Shown here: positions 50,121-62,968 of the stretch, one piece after another
How the letters are laid out: each line of letters opens with the position of its first letter
How positions within the stretch are numbered: the first letter of the stretch is position 1
NCBI GenBank assembly: GCA_958299035.1
Contig: CATQJL010000305.1
Location: 36,531,733 to 36,595,732 of the forward strand
Source: Cylicocyclus nassatus
Lineage: Eukaryota; Nematoda; Chromadorea; Rhabditida; Strongylidae
Direction of reading: 5' to 3'
DNA: 64,000 nt
The notes under the pieces: generated by a model
What the model saw: the letters and a program-made list of their open reading frames with translations, nothing else
Told to the model about the DNA's origin: nothing
Database searches by the model: none
Made by a program: the position numbers and the translations under genes

Positions 50121-52012
50121 ATGACCACTGTTATGCGTTACCATTGTCTTTTTCTCATTTGCTCTTGAACCATCACAAACCTGATTTTCTAGTCATTTGC
50201 CATCTTTTAGGTACTGCTGCATTATTAATCTCCGCATACAACATGGTACTGCCGCGCACGCTTTCTCTTACTTACTCAGAGCCTTTTCCCCATCTATTCT
50301 GCCCATTCATATGTTGTCACCTCTTCATGACCATTTTTTTCGCATTTACTGCGATTTATTGCGCTCGCGCAGCATTACCTGGTGGGATCAAATCCTAGAA
50401 TTATCTCTTGCACTTACAGCATTACCCTTGATTTTACACTGCGCAATTCACTTTCTTCACACCTTTTCCAGTGATTATCGTTTTTTGCATGTCTTTCCGC
50501 AATATGATCACAGTTTGAACCTCACTTCTTTCAGTCATAATAATTTATCGGAATGAACAATACGAGATACAGTCAGAAATGTACAATATACAAATATCAG
50601 AAATGTACAATGATACCTGTAATGTGATTGAGTTTATATTAACTAGAAGTTGAGAACGGTCAGCAACAGTATCCCTATTATTCCGAACAAAGTGTATGAA
50701 GCTGACGATTTTGCAAGGAATGGATAGAAAAAGTCGTTGGGTAGACGTAAATTGATGTATGGAAGGGCAGCGAAACGATAGGACGGAGCTGGAAAATTTA
50801 CTAATCAACTGAGTAGACGATGCCATGATTTCCCATCTAGGATTTCATTATCTGATGGGTTAAATTCTTCTTCACTATGTTAGGCTACTATTTAGCGAGT
50901 TACTGTAAGGCGCACCCCTTTTTCCTCGGCATAATCGCCACGCCAGAACTTCGCTACATTCGCGCGCGTATCGTTTAGGTGTTTCATTGAATGGCCGCCC
51001 GCAAGGCTCTTGCGTTGCGGATGCGCAAAAGGGACTACATGACGTCGCAGACCATATATATAAGATGTTCTTTGAAGGAGTGCAATCTCTTCATTTTTTT
51101 TGGAATGACTGACCCAACTTCGATAACAAAAGTGGTTTGAATATGATTTTATAAAATTATCTCTTGAAACCTCTTAGAGCAGCAGCACTTGGGAATGTAA
51201 AAAAAAATCTAGAACCTTATTCCTTTACTTTGTAGAAGAAGAAACTCTAGACTCGCTCGAAAGCATGATGTCGTCTTTATAGGTTCCACATGTATCGCTA
51301 GTGAGCCATTGGACCCGGCGTATACTTCACGCGATCTCAGTCGCCTTTCGATCTGGCAATTTGTCAGATGTCTTCAAACCCCAATATTCGCAGACTACAA
51401 ATGCATAGTGTGTAACTTTCCCAGTTCATTAAAATGCCCTACCTTCTGTACTTTCAGAATGCGCTAATTAGTAACAGTTGGAGTTTCGACAAACCGAGTC
51501 GCGACTCGGGACATAGGTACATATATCGCGTGAAATATGTCCCTGGTCTTGCAATTTCTTATCTGCGAACAAGATTCTCACCCCAAAAAGACGTATTCGG
51601 ATGACCTGGTTCGCTAGCAAATTTCAAATGTTCATGATTTCAATGAAATCTTCTTTTGCTGGCGGAGTTCAGAAAGCGGAAGCGTGAAGGGAAATTCCAG
51701 TTCCAATCAATCATTTTTGAAGACAGAAAATTCAGGGCAAACATGACTGGAGGAAAGCTTTGAGAGAGCTTTCAGGTGATGGTTCAGTTTTGGAAGAAAA
51801 ATTTGTGGGAAAAGAAAAGGATGCTCCAATGACACGAAGCACGCCTAAATCTAAGTTGATCGATTTGATTCCGCCAATAGCTTGATTACTGTTAGCAAAA
51901 CATTTCTTACTTTGAATCTAAATTTGAATTGGATGATTTGAAATTTTACAATTTTCGAGCTCAAGCAAAACACAAGACCTCACGAGTAATTATATGAATT
52001 TGTGAAACTTAC
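50121..52012. other. Convergent intergenic region between ELKS and tectonic
   Basis: Holds the ELKS 3' UTR and, in the minus direction, the unresolved last coding exon(s) and 3' UTR of tectonic. Candidate minus-strand terminal exons near 51860-51740 are open but not recognisable. I saw no clear AATAAA just after the ELKS stop. Confidence 0.5.
51310..51550. repeat. Degenerate relative of the Harbinger/Tourist-like MITE
   Basis: The left end GGACCCGGCGTATACTTCAC followed by GCGAT and the right end (its imperfect inverse, ATATCGCGTGAAATATGTCC) share the CTTCACGCGAT core with the MITE at 37531. The arms differ from each other, so this is an older copy. Confidence 0.5.
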
Positions 52013-55000
52013 GAGGAGTCACATCCTTGAAATGCACAGCATAGCGAAGGATTATCGTGGTCTCAGCAGCTAGCGCTAACGTAACCTGCAATTCATGTAG
52101 TTCGTTTGTAACAAGCATGCCTTCGTTTATTGCTGAGACCGTCAAAAAAAGAAAGGAAATCTCCGGAATTTTTCAGTCACCTTTTCACTTTCCACGTCAC
52201 AGGTTGCAGAAACAATGACTTGAGTAGCATTGTTGGTTGCTCCCTGTTTTGCATACAGTACAGAAATAACATATCCTGTATTGAGCACGCATTCGGAATT
52301 AGTCGAAGCCTGTAAAAATGAATTGATTGGCTTTAAGCGAACTTTGTGAATTTGACTTGTATGCAAAGATTTGAGAAAACCAATGTATTAGATGTTGCAA
52401 AAACTAGGGTCCCTTTCTTAACGAAGCATGTTTTTGTTTTCCTAGTCAACTTGAAGTACTACGATAAAGCAAAGCAAGTTTTACTAAGTGACCACCAAAG
52501 ATTTACTTGAGTGGCAATTCAGGTAAAATTTGGAGCCAAAAGCTAAAACTTTTATATCCGAAGATCTGATCTACTTTCAGAAAATACGGACCCAGGGCTC
52601 GGGACAAGCTGGCATCAGGGAAGTTTCAAAACGAAGTTCCATTTGATCTTGAAAATTTCGTACGAAGTTCCCTTTGATCCTAAACCCTAAACATCGATAA
52701 AGAAAAATTGATTTTGTGTCTTTTCGGCCACAAAAACGATATCCCATTTGCTTTTTTGTCCCCAAAAAATATCCAGCTTGGCCCGATGCCAGCTGTGCGG
52801 GGTCTTATAGGCTGTTGTATGGACCTCCGGCTTGGTCATCATACAGCAGACACATAATGCTTCAGAAATGCATTTATTGTTTTTTTTCTGCTGCTCAAAA
52901 TTTAAAAAAAATCAAAGTAGTCCGAAAGTGCAATAATGTCATTTTTTCGGTGTTTTATGTTGAATTGGTAATTCTCGTCATCAGAGCACATACGGAGGTA
53001 TAATTCTAAAATTATACTTACTGAGGTTCGTAGTATACTGCCACATTTGTGGGGAGGTGGGGCGGAGTTTGCCATTTTGAACTATCTTATATCTCGATTT
53101 CCATGCAGAAAAGAATTTGAGGTGTCTTTAACTGTATGAGATCAACTTGGGCTGTTAGGATTTTTTGGGCAAAATCCCGATTTTCAACAATTTTTTTTTC
53201 TAATTTTGGCTGCAAAGAACAGGGTTACGACTTGGAAAATTTCCGGTCATTTTGTGGAGCTTGCTTTGCTATATCGAACACTGCCCTTAGTATGCAAAAG
53301 TTTGGTCTTTCTATAAAGGTTTACTTTTGGGACAACCTAATAGAATCTAGTAGATTTGGAGCTGATGTTGTGCTCTCTTAGTGTTGACAGCTTCAAAAGC
53401 ACACTATTTCAATCTTTTACGCCACTGCCATTTCCTACGGCAGTGTTGTCAGCACCGCAGGTGCCACACTATATCAGTCATAAAAACTAATAGAGTTCTG
53501 GATGCAAGATATAAGCTCTCCTACCTCCGTCCCGTTTCTTACAAGTACGAGTGCATTTGTGTTGTTAGTTGAAGATCCGTCCGCGGAACTGCGAAGTCGT
53601 GCGGGAATGAATGCTTCAATCATCCGCTGTATTGCCTGCTTAGCTTCATCACATCTTGTCACCCTGGAATGTTTTTTTGGCTGCGAGAACACCAAGCCGA
53701 TTTTTTCCTTAGAATTTATTTATATTGACTTGTTTGCTAATCAATCCTTGGACACTACTTTTGAGGTGATTCAAAGTTGAAGTTTGTGGAGGTGATTTCA
53801 ATGATTGGAAGTAAGGAAAGTTGCAGTATATCCTCCATTTTTCTTTACTCTCCTTTGCATCGTGATTACTCATCTTATTTCCTGCTACGCTCGCGATAAT
53901 TTGATGTGAACATATTTCATCGTTAAATTTCTTCAACTTTCAGCCTGCTTGAGCACCTCAATCAAATGCACTTTTGAGCTACAGCTATTTCGGTTGTAAT
54001 GTTCCCACATTTCATCAAATTTAGCACATAAGCTCCGGAAAAGCGAGCACAAGGTAAATTGCAATCAGGCTTAGAAGCGCTGGCCTATATACCATTCTGA
54101 TTTGTACAAGATAAAGTTCTGAAGTCTTGAGTGCAGGATGGGTCAAGTAATTTTTGAATTTCGTCTACATGCATACAAAATGTGTAACAGATTTGCTTTC
54201 ACTTCTCAGTAGTTGAAATCTCATAAAATTTCAAATGTTCAATATGTTTTGTGAAAATTTTTCGGAAACTCACTAGAGAATGGTTAGAAATCGAAGTGGT
54301 TAATCCAAACAAGCTGAATAACATTAGATACATGATAAAACACTGACTTCGGATCTGTATTTCTCATCTGCTTAGCGCCTATGTGGAACAAGTTATGAAC
54401 CGTTGAATGCTGTTATTTTGCTAAGAAATCGTGTTTGCAAAGCACAAATTTAACAGTAAAAAGTCATGTTTGGCTCAATACTGGGCCAAAACATGTAGCT
54501 AGTGACTGTATATTTTTGAAGCCTAAAGGAGCTGAAAGTGCAACAATGTGCTCAATTTTCGTCAGCGACAAGTAGCAAAATCAAATATTGGAATGTCATA
54601 CTTGTGCGCACGGAGCAGGGCACAAAGCACGGCTTAATTTTCAAATTCTCTCACAAAATTTTCTATGCAGCAAAAACTACATATAATCTCTTTAACTTCA
54701 ATACGATCTCTAATATGTAGGCTACTCAGTGATGAAAATCAAATATGTCTGCAGATCCTCAAGTATTTCTATGTCAAAGTAGAGAGTCTTGAAAAAAGGC
54801 TTTGTAAGGTTTCAGATTTTCACTCTTCTCCAGCTTGCCTTTTTTATGTGAGTTCCGTACTTACAGTGGCAAAAATCCTGCTTAATCCAGCAAAATTCAA
54901 ATTTTTGCAAACGTTGATTCCGAAAAAAATTGTAGCACTTCACATCAGTAAATCTATAAATCGCACAAAACTTTGGAACAACCTAGTATGTTTGAAGCTG

Positions 55001-57728
55001 CTTTGAAGTTCAAAGCTGATTTTTTATATTTTCGTACCTAAATGTGCAGGCAGTCGTAGCGTTGACAAGAAACTTGATCGGTGTTCCGTTCTCAGCTCTG
55101 CACTCTCCTGATTTCGGTAACGAAAAAGGTAGAGACTCGCTATTACCTAAATGATGACTTTTTACATAAGTGAGAATGTTATGCTTACATTGAGGGATTC
55201 CACTTTGATTTTGGTGATTTCGGAAAATGGACATTATATTTGCAACAGCATTCGCTGCACATAAATTTGAGGACTATTTTTGTGAAATATTTCTAGACGT
55301 TCATCGTAAAAGACCATATTTCCAAATGAAACCATTTTAGCACATTCAGAACTTTTTGCAATTTTTTGCAATTTATTTGTAACGTTTTTTAGCAACAGAC
55401 GACGAGAATAAGTTGTATCTTCCAAGCTGGCATTTTAGGAAGACATCAGGAAAATATAATGAAGTGTACTAAAAGATTGTCAAAGTAGGTTAGGAGAGCG
55501 CTGATAACGAAAATGAAGGACTTTGATTGTTGGTTTACTACTGTAGGGTTACAGTATCATGTAGTGGGAGATCAAAGGTTTATGAAAAATCGAGTTCCGG
55601 ACACTATTGTAGCTTATTGGCGGCAAAATGTAACAAACTAATGGGATAGATTTCTAAATTAGTATAGGCATCGCATAACGCAAAATCTACGCTGCAAAAT
55701 TCGACAGTTTCGCAAAGCTTTGTGAGAAATTTCCTCGTCAGCAAAGTCGAGACGAAAGTAAACGTACAGCCCGCAAATGGTCTCAAACGTAGCGCTCTCC
55801 TTCAAATGGAAGTTTTAAAAATTCATTTGTTGTTGATATCATTACCTTTGAATGCGATAATCTCTTGTCCCTGCATGTAACCCAATTGCTGAACATTCTG
55901 CGGTGGATCCAGCACATTTCGAAAGTTCATTTTGAACGTCTGCTTGAACGAAGAGTAATTTGAGGCAGTTAGAGTTGCGTATTTGATAGACTTCACTATC
56001 GCTTCAGCAACATGAGTATCATTCATAGCAATTTCTACTGTAACCTGGAATAGCATCAAAATAAATATGGTGATATATTGGATACTGGATGAGCTACGTA
56101 AATAAATGATCAGAAATAACCTCTTGTATGACATTCTGGCATTGATTTTGGTTCCATTGCACAGGTAAAATGCTTGCATTAGAGCGAAAACTGGTCTCCA
56201 TGCTGATGTTCTTGACATACTAAAAAATGCGCACCTCTCAGTTCCAAGGAAAAGATTCTTTTACAAAAACTTACAGACACAATGGTAGGCTCAAAAAGTT
56301 TTTGTGCTGATAAAAATTCATTCGATAAACACTCCGTTTCATTGAATGGGTAGAATACCGGCGAACAAGAGACTACGTGCGAGAATCCGATCACTGAAAC
56401 TGTGCATTTTATACAAAGAGAAAAACTCGAAGCAACAAAATTGTGCTTACCTACTTGTTGAGTTCCCGTGCACGAGGAACTGCTAAAGGAGGCAGGGAGT
56501 AAAAAATCTTCAATTCTGTTATCCTTTTTTATAAGCAGCAAGGGAGGTGAGTCCTCTATCTAAAATACTACAAAATTTTTCGTGCCATTCTACGGTGCGT
56601 GTAATTGAGCAATAATCCTTCGTTGCGTGAAAATATGAAAGATTTTTGTTTCCCATTCGACATTTGTGTGAATCTTCCAAAGTTAATAGCTCATTGTACT
56701 GCTTTTCATGATTTGCTGAAACAGAGTAGATTTGTCTTTCTTTTGTGTCATGAAAAAATGCTTTGATCTGCAATTTCTACATTGTCTAATTGTCATTCAA
56801 AAATACCCAGCCTTCTGATTTCGGCGACATGTGGTTCTGGCTGTTATGAAATTTTGGATCTACTAACTACTATTAATAAAATAAGGGAAATTAGACTGTT
56901 ATATTAACCAACTCTTCAAACTCGCTGTTGCGTGCTCTATGAGAAAAGCGCTTTTAGCAGGTACCGAAAATTGTCAACCGAGTTTGCTCGCTTTTTCGAA
57001 GTAAATAGTAATGGAGAATTGCTTACTTGATCTAGATTAGCATTAACTTGAGCTTACGATCACAGATTGGTCTCAGCTGTCTTAGCAATAAATTCTTTTG
57101 CGGTCTTCAAAAATATTTGAACGTGACTGGAGCAAACGTAGTTTAAGTGTGTCATTATACTTTGTGGATCTTGCTACATGTTTTTTTTTCATAGAATTAA
57201 ACATGTTCAATGGACAAATGCTGTGAATTATCGTAAAAAGAGGCCTTCTCGAGTGCGAATTTTCGTAGTACGGCACGAGCAATAAATTTACGTTAATGCA
57301 AAGCGAATAAACATATAACGGGTGCTTGGTCAATCGCAACTGGTATTTGAATCGAGGAAAAAGCCGCTCCACAGAGAGGCCAAAACTTAATCGAAGTAAA
57401 TGTAAGTAGAGAACTCATAATTAGCGAAAAAAGATTCACCTGTTCAGTTTGCAAATAAGGATTTTCCACCAAAAAATCCGACCATTCGTCCTCGCTTTGA
57501 ATAATGGGCACATCATCAAAGCTACTCGCATCTTAATGCTTCTCCTTTAAAAAAATGTGCAAAACATTACGTGTAAAAACTACCGTTCGAGCGGACCACG
57601 CAGAAGAGATCCGTGGACGGCAGAATAGTCTCGCCACGATGGAGCCAGACAGAATTGTAACATGTGCGGTCAGTTTCTTGTGCTTTGGAGATGGTAGGAA
57701 GCAGAAGAGGCAGAAGAGCCAGCACCAT
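52013..57728 (-). CDS. tctn-1: Tectonic, ciliary transition-zone protein (3' end unresolved)
   Basis: Tectonics act in the MKS module at the ciliary transition zone. Exons (minus): 57728-57584, 57531-57440, 56767 to about 56600 (donor unresolved), 56559-56451, 56393-56275, 56219-56121, 56044-55846, 55254-55189, 55146-55038, 53663-53543, 52309-52181, 52085-52013. Apart from the exon starting at 56767, all phases match. The ATG at 57728 starts a clear signal peptide (MVLALLPLLLPTISKA). Family resemblances to vertebrate tectonic, in order: a FLLPASFSSSSC block, an NVQQLGYMQGQEII block (matching the conserved glycine-rich GNPGY segment), ECRAENGTPIKFLVNATTAC, and a C-terminal beta-rich region with NNATQVIVSATC and ETTIILRYAVHFKDV. 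These align collinearly with the known protein. The N-terminal cysteine cluster of vertebrate tectonics was not found; it may be reduced or in a missed exon. The last exon(s) lie below 52012. Confidence 0.85.
52431..53340. mobile_element. Long-inverted-arm element in tectonic intron
   Basis: The left arm contains GATAAAGCAAAGCAAGTTTT then AAGTGACCACC; the right arm (about 53235-53290) has the imperfect inverse GGTCATTTTGTGGAGCTTGC then TTTGCTATATCG. The left arm also shares TTTGGAGCCA-type sequence with the element at 36021. A family B MITE (52590-52805) is nested inside. Boundaries are approximate. Confidence 0.45.
52590..52805. repeat. MITE family B, copy 2
   Basis: Reverse-complement copy of the repeat at 23546-23795, with inverted ends GGGCTCGGGACAAGCTGGCA and its imperfect inverse near 52770-52800. 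It lacks the long poly-G run of the other copy. Confidence 0.65.
53380..53460. repeat. MITE family A, short copy
   Basis: The right end CCATTTCCTACGGCAGTGTT followed by GTCAGCACCGCAG matches family A; the left end TAGTGTTGACAGC is a weak inverse. About 80 bp, in the intron after the tectonic exon ending at 53543. Confidence 0.45.
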
Positions 57729-57766
57729 GTATGTTGGAAGAGTGTTTGCGTTGCGCTAACACCACG

Positions 57767-57780
57767 GTTGCTAGGAGAGC
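57767..57780 (-). promoter_or_regulatory. X-box (RFX/DAF-19 site) upstream of tectonic
   Basis: On the minus strand the 14 bases read GCTCTCCTAGCAAC, a full match to the X-box consensus RYYNYY-N2-RRNRAC bound by the RFX factor DAF-19. It lies 39 bp upstream of the tectonic ATG in the same orientation. In C. elegans, X-boxes shortly upstream of the start drive ciliary genes including transition-zone genes, so the motif and the gene identity support each other. Confidence 0.75.
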
Positions 57781-58194
57781 CGTTGTTGACAACCCGCTGT
57801 GTACGCGGGGGAGAGGTCATGTAGGATCGGGACCGGTGACATCTGAACCGATCAGAGAAGGTAACGATGAGGATATGCTAGGGATTTTTTGATTTCTCGC
57901 ATTGACTGAGCCATCTGCACACCAGCAGCACCTAGAGCAACATTTGTTGTACTCTGCATTGCCAACAATTTTTTCATAAAACTGTTCAATTTGTAAAACA
58001 AACTACAAAATTATATTGCTGACTAAAGAATTGAGTTCCTGGCAAATTTTCTAACTATCTTCTTCTAGTGACGCAGGAAAGAATAAGTAACAAGATCGCT
58101 AAAATCACTAGAAAGCACTCTGATAGTGGCAAGGGAATCATGTTTAGTCAAAGCAGCCTTTTAGATGGGATGTGTACCATACCAGAAGCATGAA

Positions 58195-58516
58195 ACGCTG
58201 ATTCCAAACCTGCCTTCCTTATCTGCGGAACATTTATGGAAGAGGAGTTATGAGCTTTTTTTACAGCAAAAAATTATATGTGCAAATAGGGCAAAAACTG
58301 TCGTGATATTTCTTCTAGCGCTTAGAATGATGGTTATCAAAGCACCTTACGCAATAATTCTCAGACAAAAAAAGTAAACTTGGTTGCGTTATTCAGGTGT
58401 AGGAACATGTTAGCAACTCATTTTTTCCTAAATGCACCTTTCTTCTTTCAATAAACGCTTATAACTAATCGTCCACAAATGTTCCGCAGATAAGGAAGGC
58501 AGATTCAGAATCAGCA
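58195..58516. repeat. MITE family C, copy 1
   Basis: Begins CGCTGATTCCAAA and ends with the imperfect inverse ATTCAGAATCAGC. A perfect 26-bp inverted pair lies just inside (58210-58235 and 58477-58502, core CCTTATCTGCGGAAC). No coding capacity. Confidence 0.75.
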
Positions 58517-59861
58517 CTCTATGCCCTCCAATAATATATACATCCATTTGAAAAGACCACTTCGACTTGCAAATGAGCAAAATGAGCAACATACTTCCCT
58601 TGTGAGTTATCGAATTATAGATTCGAATACGTGTAAAGCTAGTGGTTATAGTGGTTCTAGCTAGTGGTTAACCTAGTGGTTCTGGTTATATGCCTTACAA
58701 AATTATGCTTATTGTTTGATTGTCCATGGTTCTCTTGTCAATCTCGCGGATCCGGGTCCACATATTATGTATAAGGCTAACCTCGTTTCAAAAAAATGGG
58801 AAAAAATCTTTCGCATGAGATTTTGTCGACGCCGATTGCAAAAGCAATCTATTTACAGCTCTATAGCTGTTTAAACAACAGAGTCAAATTTTTGAGAAAC
58901 ATCGGGAAAACAGCTATCATATTAGAGTGATCGGTAAAAAATGGGGCAGTTTGATTTTTATAAAATTTTGAGATTGTTTGTTTCGATCAACAACAAGCAG
59001 ACTGCGATGTAAACGTCGCTCATATAAGCGACCTTCGCCTATTATTCTGACAAAGCGTCAACGCTCCTCTCCCACAACCCTACGCTGGTGCCCTGAAGAA
59101 CTCGAACAGGGTTTTTTGAACATCTCTCATTCTTGCGCTGCCATACCGTAAAGTTGTAGAGCAATTGATATACCATTCGAAAGAGCTCTTCATGCTCTTT
59201 CAAACAGTATAAAGCATACAGGATTATCTTCTACTCCCCTGAATTTGAAAGTTGAGGCCAGCAATCCATCGTGGTTCTGGTGGCTGTACCTTCACGCATA
59301 GCAGTAGTAGTAACTTGGATGGTTTCGTATGTTCCAGTGCGCAGATACTGCTCGAAGTTTATAATTTTTCAAAGTGACTAACTTTGTATTTCAGCCACTA
59401 TAAAAATTATTAGGTACGTTAATGACCTTATATAGGTATTTTCTGAAGGAGAATAATTTATTCTAACATTTATCAATATTGGGAAGCTAAATTACTTTTC
59501 TTTTTTGAGAAATCTACATTTATTTTGTAGGCCCATTTTTTACCGATCACCCTAATCGTATGCGTGGTGTAACCTGTGGAACAACTCACATTCATATTCT
59601 TTGTGCAACAGTTTGACCCCCTCCCCCCTACCGCCCTCCTTCTCTGTTATCTCCGGCACTAGAAAAAGACATTTTGAGAGCATGGTCGAATGACGGACGA
59701 CTCATTAAACAAAATGTGACAGAATTTGAAATGTCTCTGGAAAGACTCACAGATGATCAAGGCACAAAGAAGAAATATTTGGAGCGTTTCAGGAGTGTAA
59801 GACTTATAACGTAATGCTTATCTGGTTTTTCAGTACGAGATGACTGCTTTAAAGGGTGAAA

Positions 59862-60176
59862 CACGCTGATTCCAAATCTACTTTATCTGCTGCGGATTTT
59901 TAGGCGAGGAGTTTGAAGGTTTTTATGGGCAAAAAATTTGCTTATATAATTAAGAAAAGATCAGTCGTTAGATTTTCCTACGGCTCGGGTGATTTTCGGG
60001 TAACTGTTGCAATAATTATTTATAATCGGAATAAATCCGCGTAACGCTGCCACATGGAACTAGAGAAGGTAAGCGACTTACTTTATATTAATCATGAAAT
60101 TTTTGCCCATAAAAACCTTCATAACTCCTTGCTCAGAAATCCACAGCAAATAAAAAAATAGATTTGGAATCAGCGT
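59862..60176. repeat. MITE family C, copy 2
   Basis: Starts CGCTGATTCCAAATC and ends GATTTGGAATCAGCG. Arms extend inward and include AGGTTTTTATGGGCAAAAAA and its inverse. Same terminal sequence as 58195-58516, about 1.3 kb away. Confidence 0.75.
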
Positions 60177-60278
60177 ATTTATACTGTTCAAGTCAATATA
60201 CATCTTCTTCGGCTAATCTTCTTTTCCTTGTTAGGAAAGGAAGGACAGCAGAAGGACTGTATGACTTGAAGAATACAT

Positions 60279-60953
60279 ACGGGGTGTCCGAAAAGTAAGT
60301 ACACACTTTCAATCGTTAATGTCTCTCTTCTCGTAGTGTCTTTTCCCGCCATTGAAGTACCATTCTGTAGAGAAAGCTTCAACTTAGATTAACATTATCG
60401 AGCGAATTACTGATTGCTCTTCATTGCTGTAGGATTACTGTAGGAACTTCGACAAGGAGTTTAGGCCATTAGAAGCCATATTCTGCCTCGACCAAAATTA
60501 AACAAGCCAAAAACTCTTATACTATGGTAATGAAAGTCGCTGATTTCAAATATGAAATTCTCACTTGACTGTGGTGCTTTTTGCAAAGTTATCCCAGGTA
60601 AACCATAGTAATGGAATTCACAGTATCTGTCAGAAATGTGATTACACCGCCGAAAAAGCTGAAAACACTCGTAAAAAGTTGTGTAATGGATTCGGCGTGC
60701 GCGAAAACTCTAGTACACGATTTTTCAGACTTTTTGAAGAAAATTTTTGTCTGATGGCATATTTCACGATGGTTTCACATGCTGGAAGTTCTTACCGTAA
60801 TGCTACAATAACCAAGAGCGATGTATGATTCGATCGATACTGCAAATTTAAGATGAAGCCTCCTCTACAGAATGGCACTTGACAGACAAAAAAGACTTAT
60901 TGGGAACAGAGAGATATTGATGATTGAAAGTGTGTACTCAATTTTGGGGCAAG
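60279..60953. mobile_element. Long-inverted-arm element with GGGGTGTCCGAAAAG end
   Basis: The left end GGGGTGTCCGAAAAGTAAGT is followed by ACACACTTTCAATC; the right arm is the imperfect inverse (GATTGAAAGTGTGT at about 60922). Further inward both arms carry CATTCTGTAGAG-type sequence. The ends resemble those of mariner-like elements, but the right terminus is degenerate and no target duplication is clear. Confidence 0.6.
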
Positions 60954-62968
60954 CTTCTCGAAAGAACACGGACTCTAAATCGAAAGAAAAGAACAGCGCT
61001 TAAAATGGTTCAGGTTGTCCTGGAGTAAAATTGATACACTTTCCTTCTGTATACATACGAGAAAGCCAGCCTTTGTTCGAGCGCATTTTCATTCCAATCA
61101 TTGGTCATCTCTCCCTAGGTAATCTTCTCGAGTCAGCTAAAACTATAAAACTATCTTTTGTCTTCGCTAATCTCTCCAAACCTCCCCCCTCCACCGACTT
61201 CCGCATCCACTAACAAAAAGGCAGTCACTTCCTCTTGTACCATGACAACTATATTCGTGTTATTTCAAGAAGTGCAGCCTTTATCGCTGTGCACGATAAC
61301 TTTGGGTAGATGGCTCAGCATGTGCCGCTGCCATTCTCGAATACAAGACTAAACAAAAAAAAACGACAAAAACGAAAAAAATCCAATTATCCTGACTTTC
61401 CGTTTCTGTGTATCTGCAGTATTTGCTGCCATGTAGAGATGCTTGATAGATCACACTCAAAATTCAGATGCATACTTTTTTCTTTTGAACCCTAGCAGGC
61501 TAGATCAATCTGCGACGTTTACTCGGTTAGATAGCTGTCGGGAAGTCCTTGAACACAGGGCTTTTCTATCAATTGAAAAAGCTGGTCGTCTTTTTCTGGC
61601 GCTCTGATCTGGATGTTTTCGGAACTGTGAATTTCCCTTTTCATATACTTCGCTTTTATGTTTTAGCCTCTAGTTCATTTTGTGTATCTCTAATCAGGCA
61701 TGACTTTCATGCGTTTTTCTACCCTAGGATCATATGCATCATCTTAAGCGAGCTCATGGTATTGATGTGGGATCTAACCGATGTTATGGTTTGATGAAGG
61801 AAAGATGAGACAGTAGAATTTTTGTGCAGCGTCTTTTATTTGAAAAAATTTGATTGCGTCGTCCGCACACGGAGGATGGAACTTGTGGGTGCTCCTTCGA
61901 GATGTGCTCGCTTTCCTTCGACATCCCCAGTCATCTCGAAGTTTTAATTCTTCTTTTCGTCATATGCTGCTGGGCAAAATTCCGTTATTTCTCGTACAAT
62001 TTTGTTCATTTCTCGAAAAACGAGACTTAGTATGTAGTCTCTACATGTCTATCTCACTTCTCCACAAGTTTCCTTACTATTAGAATGCTTATAACTGGTC
62101 ATTTGTAGATCACTTTTCCCTTTTGCCATACTTTATGGGAAGCACCTTTACCCCGCTTATGAATCCCAGCTTTTTTAAAGGCTCGCTGATGACTGGATGG
62201 TTTCACTTGCATAAAAGTAACAGGGGCACAAACAAGGGCATATTGACTACACAGTGTTGGAGCATGGTGCCCCTTTTAACGTTTTCACCGATCAATTGAG
62301 TCACATAATTCTGCATAACCGGGTGGTCACTCAAGAATCTTGAAAAAAGCGGTTTGAACCGCAACCGCTTCTTCCGGACACTTACTAACAGTAACAGAGA
62401 TATGGAAGCTCGTTTCATTAAAAATGCTTCGGCAAAGAGTTATATAGAAGTCTAATCTACAATGTCCACTTTTATAACTACTTGTAAGACTAGAAAACAA
62501 TCAGATCATAAAAGCGTAGGTCATGTGCCTTGAACTGTGATCAGTCCAAGAGGGGGTCCTGCACCCTTCAATCCGTCAGTCGGCGGTGGTAACCGTTTTT
62601 TTCTTTTAAGCTGAAAGTTTTCAACTGCTTTTTGATTACTTGACTATACCTGTAGTTTTCCAATTTCGATTTTATTTTTTTAGAAGGGTTTTCAAACTTT
62701 ATTACACGGACTGGATTGACTTGAATTATGCAAATCAAGATATTTCTCAATAAAAAATATGCCGCTAATTATTCAGTAAGCTTTTATGAATTCTTATACT
62801 TTGTTTCTACACTCCCTCGAAACATTGCAAAGCACTAAACTTTTTTTAGCAACCTTTCTTAGCACTATATTCAGCATTGTTCTTTACGTTTGCGTTTTTC
62901 ACATTCCTCATATTTACGCAGATTGTCTATCACTGTATTTACGCGAAAGCATTCGGTGCGTTTTCATA
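60954..62968. other. No recognisable gene
   Basis: Short ORFs only, none with a recognisable domain. Confidence 0.45.

Noticed and set aside
57555..57824. Plus-strand 89-codon ORF opposite the first tectonic exon
   Set aside because: The minus strand there encodes a signal peptide and a phase-correct first exon with an X-box upstream; the plus ORF has no recognisable feature.
60281..60600. Coding gene starting after GGGGTGTCC motif
   Set aside because: The sequence is one arm of an inverted-repeat element; short ORFs there cross the arms without conserved domains.
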